This document shows, piece by piece, positions 17,563 to 25,785 of a stretch of DNA of 64,000 nucleotides (position 1 is its first letter; every line of letters starts with the position of its first letter). Both the position numbers and the translations under genes were made by a program. The notes beneath the pieces are model-generated. The model made no database searches and had not been told where the DNA came from. It saw only the letters and a list, made by a program, of their open reading frames with translations. The stretch is from CALINB01 sp938045325 (lineage in GTDB: Bacteria > Pseudomonadota > Alphaproteobacteria > Rhodospirillales > CALINB01): contig JAYNQW010000013.1 in the NCBI GenBank assembly GCA_038114465.1, positions 1-64,000 of the forward strand, in the 5' to 3' direction.

Positions 17563-19038
17563 ATGAGCGAACCGCATTCTGATATGCCAGAAACGAATGC
17601 AGACGAAACTGAGAATGCTGCCGGTAATCATTCGGGCGTCGGCTCGTTGCTGCAGGCGTCACGCTTGCGCATTGGCGAGGATCTGCGCGATGTCGCCGAC
17701 AGCTTGCGCATTCGTTACCGCTACTTAGAAGACATAGAGGCGGGCCGGTATAGCGCGTTGCCGGGTACAACGTATGCCCTCGGATTTATTCGCACCTATG
17801 CTGATCATCTTGGGCTTGATGGCGAAGAAGTCGTGCGACGATTCAAAGAGGAAATCGAAGCCTCGAAAAGTGATAAAAATCTGGAATTTCCCGCACCGAT
17901 CAGTGAATCAGGCATTCCTGCCGGCGCGGTTGTATTTGTCGGCTTGGTGATTGCCGTGCTGGCTTACGGGGCTTGGTATGCCAGCACCACGGAAAAGGGA
18001 TTTTTCGCCGAGCTGATTTCTCCAATCCCGGAGCGATTGGCTAAAATTATGCCTGAAGAAGAAAAAGCCAAAAGCCAGTCTCCGTTCGAGGCACCGGCAT
18101 CATCATCGAAACAATCGGAACAATCGGATAAATCTGAGCAAGCGTTGGCATCGGCCGTCTCGGCGCTTTCAAAACAAACGGCGGCGCCGAAAACCGAAGC
18201 GGAATCTCAGTCGCCGGTTGCCGCCACGGGCTCTGCCACGGGTTCTGCCACGGGTTCTGCCACGGGTTCTACCACGGGTGCCGCCATAGACGCGGCATCA
18301 TCGCCGGAACAAACCGCACCGGCTAAAACAGGCGTGGCGGATGCTGATCAAACCGCTTCGTCTGCGCAAGCCCCGCAAGTATCGGAAGCGGCCCCCGCTG
18401 AGCCGGTGAAGCCGAAAATTGAGGCGATGAAAAAAGAAATCGCGCCTGATGCCGAGCCGCAAAAAATCGAGAAAAAAGTTGCTGAAAAGATAACCCCGGA
18501 AAAGAAACCGGTAACGGAAACGTCCACCACCGAGGCGCCCGCTACCGAGACACCGGCCTCGGACGTTACAGCGAAAAAACCGGTCGACTTAACCCCGGCG
18601 CCCGCGTCTCAATCTGAACCCCAATCCACACCTCAGCCTGCACCCCAAACGGCTTCGGACACCGCATTCCAAGTTGCATCCCAAGTTGCATCTCAGGTCG
18701 CTGTGGCGGCACCATCGGCGGAAGCCGCGCCGAAGGGACGTATCTATGGCGTCGAAAATAAAGACGCCCGCATCGTCGTCCGGGCCGTGAAAAACAGCTG
18801 GATACAGGTTCGAGACGATATTGCAAACAAGCTGCTGTTAACCCGATTATTACGGCGCGGCGACAGCTATCGGGTGCCGAACCGGGAGGGCTTGAAATTG
18901 CTGGCTGGTAATGCCGGCGCGCTTGAGATTTTGGTCGACGGAAAATCCGTGCCGGCCATTGGCCCCCAAGGGGCCGTCCGGCGCAGCGTTTCCTTGGATG
19001 CCAAACGCCTGGTTGAGGGCAAAGCAGTCATCGAATAG
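17563..19038 (+). CDS. RodZ-like cytoskeletal/cell-shape protein (HTH_25, TM, DUF4115)
   Basis: This 491-residue bitopic membrane protein probably helps organise cell-wall elongation. An N-terminal helix-turn-helix of the Xre/HTH_25 type (LLQASRLRIGEDLRDVADSLRIRYRYLEDIEAGRYSALPG) lies at about residues 30-80, and one transmembrane helix (AGAVVFVGLVIAVLAYGAWYA) at about 122-143. A long, low-complexity periplasmic linker rich in A, S, P, T and Q (about 165-390) follows, then a C-terminal DUF4115 domain (SWIQVRDDIANKLLLTRLLRRGDSYRVPN). The linker contains a coding microsatellite. ispG follows about 100 bp downstream, as in many alphaproteobacteria. Confidence 0.9.
   Translation: MSEPHSDMPETNADETENAAGNHSGVGSLLQASRLRIGEDLRDVADSLRIRYRYLEDIEAGRYSALPGTTYALGFIRTYADHLGLDGEEVVRRFKEEIEASKSDKNLEFPAPISESGIPAGAVVFVGLVIAVLAYGAWYASTTEKGFFAELISPIPERLAKIMPEEEKAKSQSPFEAPASSSKQSEQSDKSEQALASAVSALSKQTAAPKTEAESQSPVAATGSATGSATGSATGSTTGAAIDAASSPEQTAPAKTGVADADQTASSAQAPQVSEAAPAEPVKPKIEAMKKEIAPDAEPQKIEKKVAEKITPEKKPVTETSTTEAPATETPASDVTAKKPVDLTPAPASQSEPQSTPQPAPQTASDTAFQVASQVASQVAVAAPSAEAAPKGRIYGVENKDARIVVRAVKNSWIQVRDDIANKLLLTRLLRRGDSYRVPNREGLKLLAGNAGALEILVDGKSVPAIGPQGAVRRSVSLDAKRLVEGKAVIE
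18223..18279 (+). repeat. Coding 12-bp tandem repeat in the rodZ-like linker
   Basis: About four and a half copies of a 12-bp unit (GCCACGGGTTCT, with one C variant and one A variant) encode repeats of A-T-G-S in the periplasmic linker. The unit is a multiple of 3, so copy number changes keep the frame. A second short repeat of Q-V-A-S lies at about 18669-18700. Confidence 0.9.
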
Positions 19039-19140
19039 ACATTTCAGGGATCTATTCTTGACCGCGTGCCGCAAGCGCGGCACAAAGCACAAGTCATCGG
19101 CATGATGATCATGCCAAACGAAATACACAGGGCCAATTGA

Positions 19141-20400
19141 ATGTCCACAAAGATGGAAATTGTCAGCAGGCGAAAAAGCGTTCCGGTTAAAATCGGCGGC
19201 GTGACGGTCGGGGGTGATTCACCGATTGTCGTGCAGTCGATGACAAATACGGATACGGCCGATCCGGACTCGACAGTCGAGCAGGTTGCAGCGCTGGCGA
19301 AAGCGGGCTCGGAACTGGTGCGTATAACCGTAGACCGCGAAGAGTCCGCCAAGGCGGTTCCATATATTCGCGATGCCCTCGATAAGATGGGCGTCGATGT
19401 CCCATTGGTCGGCGATTTTCATTACATCGGCCACAAATTACTCACGAAATATCCCGACTGCGCGCAAGCCTTGGCGAAGTACCGGATCAATCCCGGTAAC
19501 GTCGGTTTTCGTGAAAAGCGCGATACTCAATTCGCCACCATGATCGAAGTGGCCCTGAAAAACGACCGCCCGGTTCGTGTCGGCGTCAACTGGGGCAGTC
19601 TCGATCAGGAGTTGCTGATGCATTTGATGGATGAAAACGCAAAATCATCCAGCCCGAAAGAGGCGCAATCGGTCATGCATGAAGCGCTTGTTCAATCGGC
19701 CCTTTTAAGCGCGGCGCGGGCCGAAGAGCTCGGCATGGGCCGTGATAAAATCATACTGTCATGCAAAGTGAGCGAAGTTCAGGATTTGATCGCGGTTTAC
19801 CAGGAATTGGCCGGACGCGGCGATTACACGTTGCATTTGGGCCTGACCGAAGCCGGTATGGGGTCGAAAGGTATTGTTGCCTCGTCGGCGGCCCTTGCGG
19901 TTTTGCTGCAGCAAGGCATCGGCGATACCATTCGGGTTTCTCTCACGCCGGAACCGGGCGGTGACCGCACCCAAGAAGTAATCGTCGCCCAGCAGATATT
20001 GCAAACCATGGGGCTGCGCTCATTCACACCCATGGTCACGGCGTGTCCGGGGTGCGGCCGGACAACCAGCACGGTCTTTCAGGAACTGGCTGCTAAAATT
20101 CAAGATTATGTCCGCGTGCAAATGCCGGATTGGAAACAACGGTATCCAGGTGTCGAATCCATGAACCTGGCCGTGATGGGATGCATCGTGAACGGCCCGG
20201 GTGAAAGCAAACACGCCGACATCGGCATCAGTTTGCCGGGCACGGGCGAAGAGCCGACGGCACCAGTATTTATCGATGGCGAAAAAGTAAAAACGCTCCG
20301 CGGCGCCAATATCGCGGAGGAATTTCAACAGATCATCGATGACTACGTCGATACGCGTTACGGCAATAAAAACTCAGCACAAAACGCTGCCGCTCAATAA
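19141..20400 (+). CDS. ispG: 4-hydroxy-3-methylbut-2-enyl diphosphate synthase (flavodoxin)
   Basis: IspG (GcpE) is the [4Fe-4S] enzyme that converts MEcPP to HMBPP in the MEP isoprenoid pathway. The 419-residue protein has the TIM-barrel start RKSVPVKIGGVTVGGDSPIVVQSMTNTDT and the iron-sulfur cysteines in TACPGCGRT and MGCIVNGPGES. The insert-free length of the bacterial type is kept. hisS follows after 17 bp, so they are probably cotranscribed. Confidence 0.97.
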   Translation: MSTKMEIVSRRKSVPVKIGGVTVGGDSPIVVQSMTNTDTADPDSTVEQVAALAKAGSELVRITVDREESAKAVPYIRDALDKMGVDVPLVGDFHYIGHKLLTKYPDCAQALAKYRINPGNVGFREKRDTQFATMIEVALKNDRPVRVGVNWGSLDQELLMHLMDENAKSSSPKEAQSVMHEALVQSALLSAARAEELGMGRDKIILSCKVSEVQDLIAVYQELAGRGDYTLHLGLTEAGMGSKGIVASSAALAVLLQQGIGDTIRVSLTPEPGGDRTQEVIVAQQILQTMGLRSFTPMVTACPGCGRTTSTVFQELAAKIQDYVRVQMPDWKQRYPGVESMNLAVMGCIVNGPGESKHADIGISLPGTGEEPTAPVFIDGEKVKTLRGANIAEEFQQIIDDYVDTRYGNKNSAQNAAAQ

Positions 20401-20417
20401 CAGGATAGACGTCAATC

Positions 20418-21665
20418 ATGGCTTCCCTTCAGCCGGTCCGTGGTACGCACGATATTTTGCCCGAACAAGAACGGCGCCATCGTTGTGTTGAAGAGACGGC
20501 GCGCGACGTCGCTGGGCGTTATGGGTTTGAAGAAATCTCATTGCCGATATTCGAGTTTACCGATGTGTTCGCCCGTTCGATCGGCGAAACCAGCGATATC
20601 GTCTCGAAGGAAATGTATACGTTTACCGATCGTGGCGATGAATCAATAACATTGCGTCCCGAAGGGACGGCGGGCGTCGCGCGCGCCTTCATTTCAAATG
20701 GGCTGGCACAGCATCTCCCGTTGAAATATTTCTATCGCGGGCCGATGTTCCGCTATGAACGGCCGCAAAAAGGCCGGCAGCGTCAATTTAACCAAATCGG
20801 CGTCGAGTTGCTCGGCGTTGCGCAACCGCAGGCAGACATTGATGTGATCGTGTTGGGGGCACATTTTCTCGAAGCCTTGGGCATCACGGAACACGTCACG
20901 CTTCAATTAAACACGCTCGGCGATCCCGAAAGCCGGGCGGCTTACCGCGATACGCTTGTTGAATATCTGCGTGATTTTGAAAAAGACCTATCAGATGACA
21001 GCCAAGTTCGGCTCGAACGGAATCCGTTGCGTATCCTCGATTCAAAAGACAAGGGCGATCAAAAAATCGTTCAAGGCGCACCGACAATTTTTGACAGCCT
21101 GAATGAAGCGTCAAAAGATTTCTTTGCCACCGTCCGCCAGGGATTAGATGCGCTTAAAATCGCCTACACCGTGAATCCTCATTTGGTCCGCGGTTTGGAT
21201 TATTATGGCCATACGGCCTTTGAATTCACGACCGAAGCGTTGGGGGCGCAAGGTGCGCTCGTGGCCGGCGGCCGGTACGATGGCCTGATTAAGCAAATGG
21301 GCGGGCCCGATACGCCGGGCATCGGTTGGGCCGCCGGTGTTGAGCGGCTGGCCATGATGATTGCCGAGCCCGAAGATGTCAGTAAACCCGTTGCCGTCAT
21401 CCCCGTTGGTGATGGACAAAAAGAACAGGCACAGGTGATTGCCCATCAGTTGCGCCATGCCGGTTTTACCGTCGAGCTTGGTTATTCGGGGAACATGAAG
21501 AAGCGTCTTAACCGGGCGAATAAATTGAATGCCTGTGCCGTCGTCATCCTCGGTGAAGACGAATTGGCAAAAGGCGTCGTCACGATTCGCGATATGTCTT
21601 CCGGTGAGCAAAACGAATGCGCCATCGACGGCCTTATTGACGCCGTAGCAAAGTACCGGCCGTAA
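20418..21665 (+). CDS. hisS: Histidyl-tRNA synthetase
   Basis: This class II synthetase charges tRNA-His. The 415-residue protein starts LQPVRGTHDILPEQE and shows class II motif 1/2 (RPEGTAGVARAFI, YRGPMFRYERPQKGRQRQFNQIGVE), the histidine-specific signatures LVRGLDYYGHTAFEF and AGGRYDGLI, motif 3 (GIGWAAGVERLAM), and a C-terminal anticodon-binding domain (GYSGNMKKRLNRANK). hemA begins 3 bp after it. Confidence 0.97.
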   Translation: MASLQPVRGTHDILPEQERRHRCVEETARDVAGRYGFEEISLPIFEFTDVFARSIGETSDIVSKEMYTFTDRGDESITLRPEGTAGVARAFISNGLAQHLPLKYFYRGPMFRYERPQKGRQRQFNQIGVELLGVAQPQADIDVIVLGAHFLEALGITEHVTLQLNTLGDPESRAAYRDTLVEYLRDFEKDLSDDSQVRLERNPLRILDSKDKGDQKIVQGAPTIFDSLNEASKDFFATVRQGLDALKIAYTVNPHLVRGLDYYGHTAFEFTTEALGAQGALVAGGRYDGLIKQMGGPDTPGIGWAAGVERLAMMIAEPEDVSKPVAVIPVGDGQKEQAQVIAHQLRHAGFTVELGYSGNMKKRLNRANKLNACAVVILGEDELAKGVVTIRDMSSGEQNECAIDGLIDAVAKYRP

Positions 21666-21668
21666 ACC

Positions 21669-22988
21669 ATGACACACGAAGCGCTGAATACACGGGAAGT
21701 TTTGGTCGTTGGTGCGAACCATCAATCGAGTTCGATGATGGTACGGGACCGCTTATTCGTCGAAGATGCCGATGTTGCCGGTATGCACGAAAAACTTCAG
21801 GCGCGGGGTGTTTACCAGGCTCTCATTTTGTCGACCTGTGACCGGACTGAAATACACACTACACAGCCGGCCGGTGATGACACGGCATCGCGGATTATCG
21901 AAGCATTAGCTGAACATGCCGCGATGAACGTGGCGGAATTGTCCGGTCATCTCTACGTGATGACGGGCGAGGAAGCGGTCCGTCATGTATTTCGCATTGC
22001 CGCGTCGCTCGATAGTCTCATCGTTGGCGAACCGCAGGTGTTAGGGCAAGTGAAGGCCGCTCATCGTTTATCGCGAACCTGCGGCACCATTGGCGCAGAT
22101 TTGGAAACGTTGCTCCAGGCAGCATATGAAACGGCAAAAAAAGTACGCACGGAGACAGGAATTGGTGAAGGCCCGGTTTCTATTGCAGCGGCAACGGTTC
22201 AACTTGCGCGGGACTTGCACGGTGATTTAAGTCAATGCAATACGTTGGTGATCGGTGCGGGCGACATGGGCATGCTGATCGCATCATCACTACGCGAAAC
22301 GGGCGTGCAACGGCTATTGCTCACACATCCGAACGCTGCACGCATTGATGCGCAGGCTCGGGCGTTTGATTGTCATACCGCGTCATACGATCAACTCGCG
22401 GACCAGCTCATCGAGGCCGATATCGTGCTCGCGGCTATGGGCAGACGCCAGCACGTTTTAAATGCGGATATGATGAATAGCGCCATCGCGCACCGCCGGC
22501 ATAAGCCCGTATTATTGATTGATGCCAGCATGCCCGGCGATATCGAGCCTGCGGTTTCGCGGATTGACGATGCTTTTGTTTACGATCTTCACGATCTTGA
22601 GCGCCTTGCCGTTGCGGGGCGCGCGGACCGCGAGGCCGAAGCGGAAAAGGCGGCCGCCCTGGTCAAGCACGGTGTATCACGCTTCATGCGCGATGCGGCC
22701 GAGCAAACGGCAGGACCCGTTTTGTCGAAGCTCCATCAGCATTTTGATGCGATCCGCCAGCAAGCTTTGAAGGACTCTGGTCAGGATGCCGAAAAAGCGA
22801 CACGGCTCATGATGAACCGGCTGCTCCATGGTCCCAGCGAGATTCTGCGTGAAATTGCCGCTGATGATGCGCAGTCCAGTCCATCTCGCTCAACAGGGTT
22901 GCGGGCGATAGAAGAGGCCATCGAACAACTGTTCGGTCTCGATTGCCGCGTGACGGATAACACAAAACATGAAAAGGACGGCAAGTGA
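21669..22988 (+). CDS. hemA: Glutamyl-tRNA reductase
   Basis: This enzyme reduces glutamyl-tRNA to glutamate-1-semialdehyde, the first step of C5-pathway tetrapyrrole synthesis. The 439-residue protein has the nucleophilic cysteine in ILSTCDRTEI (about residue 56), the VGEPQVLGQVK motif, an NADPH-binding Rossmann segment (NTLVIGAGDMGMLIASSL) and a C-terminal dimerisation helix region. Possession of the C5 enzyme is notable because many alphaproteobacteria use ALA synthase instead. Its stop overlaps the prfA GTG start by 4 nt, giving translational coupling. Confidence 0.95.
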   Translation: MTHEALNTREVLVVGANHQSSSMMVRDRLFVEDADVAGMHEKLQARGVYQALILSTCDRTEIHTTQPAGDDTASRIIEALAEHAAMNVAELSGHLYVMTGEEAVRHVFRIAASLDSLIVGEPQVLGQVKAAHRLSRTCGTIGADLETLLQAAYETAKKVRTETGIGEGPVSIAAATVQLARDLHGDLSQCNTLVIGAGDMGMLIASSLRETGVQRLLLTHPNAARIDAQARAFDCHTASYDQLADQLIEADIVLAAMGRRQHVLNADMMNSAIAHRRHKPVLLIDASMPGDIEPAVSRIDDAFVYDLHDLERLAVAGRADREAEAEKAAALVKHGVSRFMRDAAEQTAGPVLSKLHQHFDAIRQQALKDSGQDAEKATRLMMNRLLHGPSEILREIAADDAQSSPSRSTGLRAIEEAIEQLFGLDCRVTDNTKHEKDGK

Positions 22989-24058
22989 GCTTAGAACAAA
23001 ACTTGGATAAAGTGATTGCCCGTTATGCGGAACTGGGCGGGCAGTTGGCCCAGGCCGATGTCGCTGCGTCCAAGGATTTTGTCAAGCTGTCCAAAGAGTA
23101 TTCCGACCTAACGCCGGTCGTCGAAGTCATCAATAACCTTAAAAACGTAAAATCTGAAATCGACGATCTCAATGCGTTGATCGAAGACCCTGAAAATGAC
23201 GGCGAAATGAAAACGATGGCCGAAGAGGAACTGGCTACGCTTAAAGAAAAATTGCCGGTGCTTGAACAGGACATCAAGCTTCTGTTGCTGCCCAAAGACG
23301 AGGCCGACGATAAAAACGCTATTTTAGAAGTGCGCGCGGGTACGGGCGGTGAGGAGGCCGCGCTGTTTGGGGCAAATTTATTTCGCATGTATCAACGCTA
23401 CGCCGAGGAGCGAAAATGGAAGTTCGAGCCGATGCACATCAATGAAACGGGCATCGGCGGCTATAAAGAGGCCGTTGCGTCGATTTCAGGCCGTGGTGTG
23501 TTTGCCCGGCTTAAGTTTGAATCCGGGGTTCATCGCGTTCAGCGCGTGCCCGAAACAGAATCGAGTGGGCGCATTCATACTTCGGCGGCGACCGTTGCCG
23601 TGATGCCGGAAGCCGAGGATGTCGACGTCAACATTGAGGATAAGGATTTACGCATTGATGTGTTCCGTGCGAGTGGTCCCGGCGGCCAGTCGGTCAATAC
23701 GACCGACTCGGCGGTTCGAATCACGCATATCCCGACCGGGATTGTCGTTAGTCAGCAGGACGAAAAATCGCAGCACAAAAACAGAGCCAAGGCGATGCGG
23801 GTTCTGCGCGCCCGGCTTTATGAACACGAACGCCAAGCCCGTGAAGCCGAGCGGGCCGCCAATCGTAAAAGTCAGGTCGGTTCCGGTGACCGGTCCGAGC
23901 GCATTCGTACCTATAATTACCCGCAAGGCCGTGTGACCGATCATCGGATCGGCTTAACGCTCCATAAACTGGACCGGGTCATGGACGGCGATCTCGATGA
24001 ACTGGTCGATGCCTTAACGGCGGAAGATCAAGCACGCCGTCTTGCGGAAGTCGAATAA
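22985..24058 (+). CDS. prfA: Peptide chain release factor 1
   Basis: RF1 ends translation at UAA and UAG. The 357-residue protein has the catalytic GGQ in ASGPGGQSVNTTDSAVRI, the anticodon-like tripeptide region HIPTGIVVSQQDEKSQHKNR with the stop-recognition domain before it, and RIRTYNYPQGRVTDHRI. The start is GTG 22985, within the hemA stop (GTGA overlap). The end overlaps prmC by one base (TAATG). RF1 does not read UGA, so it does not compete with selenocysteine insertion. Confidence 0.97.
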   Translation: MSLEQNLDKVIARYAELGGQLAQADVAASKDFVKLSKEYSDLTPVVEVINNLKNVKSEIDDLNALIEDPENDGEMKTMAEEELATLKEKLPVLEQDIKLLLLPKDEADDKNAILEVRAGTGGEEAALFGANLFRMYQRYAEERKWKFEPMHINETGIGGYKEAVASISGRGVFARLKFESGVHRVQRVPETESSGRIHTSAATVAVMPEAEDVDVNIEDKDLRIDVFRASGPGGQSVNTTDSAVRITHIPTGIVVSQQDEKSQHKNRAKAMRVLRARLYEHERQAREAERAANRKSQVGSGDRSERIRTYNYPQGRVTDHRIGLTLHKLDRVMDGDLDELVDALTAEDQARRLAEVE

Positions 24059-24915
24059 TGTTGCAGACCGTTCAAGACGCCTTGCGCCATTCCAATGACG
24101 TCTTGGCTGAAGCCGGGATCGAGACGGCCCGGCTCGATGCCCGGCTGCTGGTCGGCCATGTTTTGGGGATGGACGCGAGAGCGGCTTTATTGGTGAATGA
24201 GCGGGCTTTGCACGATGCCGAGCAGGAGCGGTTGAAAACGCTGCTGGCGCGCCGGGCGGGACACGAGCCGATGGCCTATATCATGGCCGAGCGGGAATTC
24301 TGGAGCCTGCCTTTTAAGGTAACGCCCGCGACTTTGGTGCCGCGGCCCGATTCCGAAACAATCGTTGAAGCCGTATTGGCATCGGTCCCGGACCGTCAAA
24401 AACATTTTTCGATTTTAGATTTAGGAACCGGTTCAGGATGTTTACTGTTATCGCTCTTACATGAGTTGCCGCAGGCACAGGGTGTCGGCATCGATTGCAG
24501 TACTCCAGCATTGAACGTTGCACGGGATAACGCACAGCATTTGCAACTTTCCAACCGGGCCTCATTTATCTGCGCCGATTGGGGGAACGGTGTATCGAAG
24601 AAGTTTGATTTGATCGTTTGTAACCCGCCGTATATTCCGCATGATGAAATCAAAACATTAATGCCGGATGTTGCACAGTTTGAACCGCGGCATGCATTGT
24701 CCGGCGGTAAAGACGGGCTCGAATCCTATCGGGCCATCGCATCGTGTGTGCCTGACATGCTGAAAAAAGATGGTACCGCATACTTCGAAATTGGCATGAA
24801 TCAAGCCGATGCCGTCATAAATATTTTAACGGAAAACCGACTGCAAACTGTTGATATTAAAGAAGATTTATCAGGCTTACCGCGGTGTATTGTTGCCGAG
24901 TTATCACGCGCCTGA
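24058..24915 (+). CDS. prmC: Release factor glutamine N5-methyltransferase
   Basis: PrmC methylates the glutamine of the GGQ motif in release factors 1 and 2. The 285-residue protein has an N-terminal helical release-factor-binding domain (residues 1-75), SAM motif I ILDLGTGSGCLLLSLL, and the catalytic NPPY tetrad in VCNPPYIPHDEIKTL. It directly follows and overlaps its substrate gene prfA, a classic pairing. Confidence 0.96.
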   Translation: MLQTVQDALRHSNDVLAEAGIETARLDARLLVGHVLGMDARAALLVNERALHDAEQERLKTLLARRAGHEPMAYIMAEREFWSLPFKVTPATLVPRPDSETIVEAVLASVPDRQKHFSILDLGTGSGCLLLSLLHELPQAQGVGIDCSTPALNVARDNAQHLQLSNRASFICADWGNGVSKKFDLIVCNPPYIPHDEIKTLMPDVAQFEPRHALSGGKDGLESYRAIASCVPDMLKKDGTAYFEIGMNQADAVINILTENRLQTVDIKEDLSGLPRCIVAELSRA

Positions 24916-25141
24916 AAAAAATTTGATCAAGACAAATTGAGATAAAAAAAGTGTTGGAAAGAACGGACAACCCGATTAAGTTGATTGTGTAAGTGGCCTT
25001 TGATGGTCACGGGGGAATGCACCTCAAGGTGCTTCGTACACATCTGCTCCTTTATTAGAATCGAAATCGCAAATTGGATTTTGATCCTGCGTTCGACGCT
25101 TGTTAGGACGCGTATGTGTAGAACATAAAGACAAACAAAAT

Positions 25142-25525
25142 ATGAATAACGGGCCACGAAAAGGAACCATGAAACCAAATCAAAGAAGGCCGCGCTCGCG
25201 CGGCAACGGGAAGCGTCATTCCGGTCGTAATCATAGCTTTGAAAGCAGTGGACCGGAGGGAAAAATCAGGGGAACGGCTCAGCAGGTTTTTGATAAATAC
25301 CAAGCGTTGGGCCGGGATGCTCTATCAGCGGGTGATCGTGTCGCCGCCGAAGGCTTTTTTCAGCATGCAGAGCATTATTTCAGGATCATAGCCGCCGATC
25401 CGCGTTCGAACGGCAATGCGCGCAACGGGGGTGATCAAGAGCAAAAACCTAACGCCGAGACCGTCGAGGTGCCGATCACCGAGAATTCGGATGAGGCGCC
25501 GGCTGAAAACCAAGCCCAGGCGTAG
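25142..25525 (+). CDS. DUF4167 domain protein, RNA-binding-like, small and basic
   Basis: This roughly 127-residue protein starts MNNGPRKGTMKPNQRRPRSR and has a very basic Arg/Asn-rich N-terminus, the DUF4167 core (GKIRGTAQQVFDKYQALGRDALSAGDRVAAEGFFQHAEHYFRI), and an acidic, Asn/Glu-rich tail. DUF4167 genes sit between prmC and clpB in many alphaproteobacteria, and the order is kept here. The ATG at 25169 is an alternative start. A short perfect hairpin GCACCTCAAGGTGC lies upstream at 25019-25032. The biochemical function is unknown; the charge suggests RNA binding. Confidence 0.85.
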   Translation: MNNGPRKGTMKPNQRRPRSRGNGKRHSGRNHSFESSGPEGKIRGTAQQVFDKYQALGRDALSAGDRVAAEGFFQHAEHYFRIIAADPRSNGNARNGGDQEQKPNAETVEVPITENSDEAPAENQAQA

Positions 25526-25785
25526 ATATAACGTTATTCCTGCGCTTGGCGGTCAAATCGCCCGTTTAAGTCCTTATTTAAAAGCTCATTTGCCGGCCCT
25601 ATGCCGCACGAACCGGCCATTCGTGCACGAAATATGCGGCGTATTTAATCTCCATGCGTCACTTGCGCGCCATCATTTTCAAGCCATATTACTCCTGACG
25701 CACAAGATATAGTGAACCTTGATATTATGAAGGGCCCAACGCTGCCGGTTATGGGGCTGCGGGTTCGGTCAGTAAGGGTTTTGAC

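Noticed and set aside
25019..25032. Terminator after prmC
   Set aside because: The hairpin GCACCTCAAGGTGC is perfect but short and has no T-run. It may be an operator or chance.
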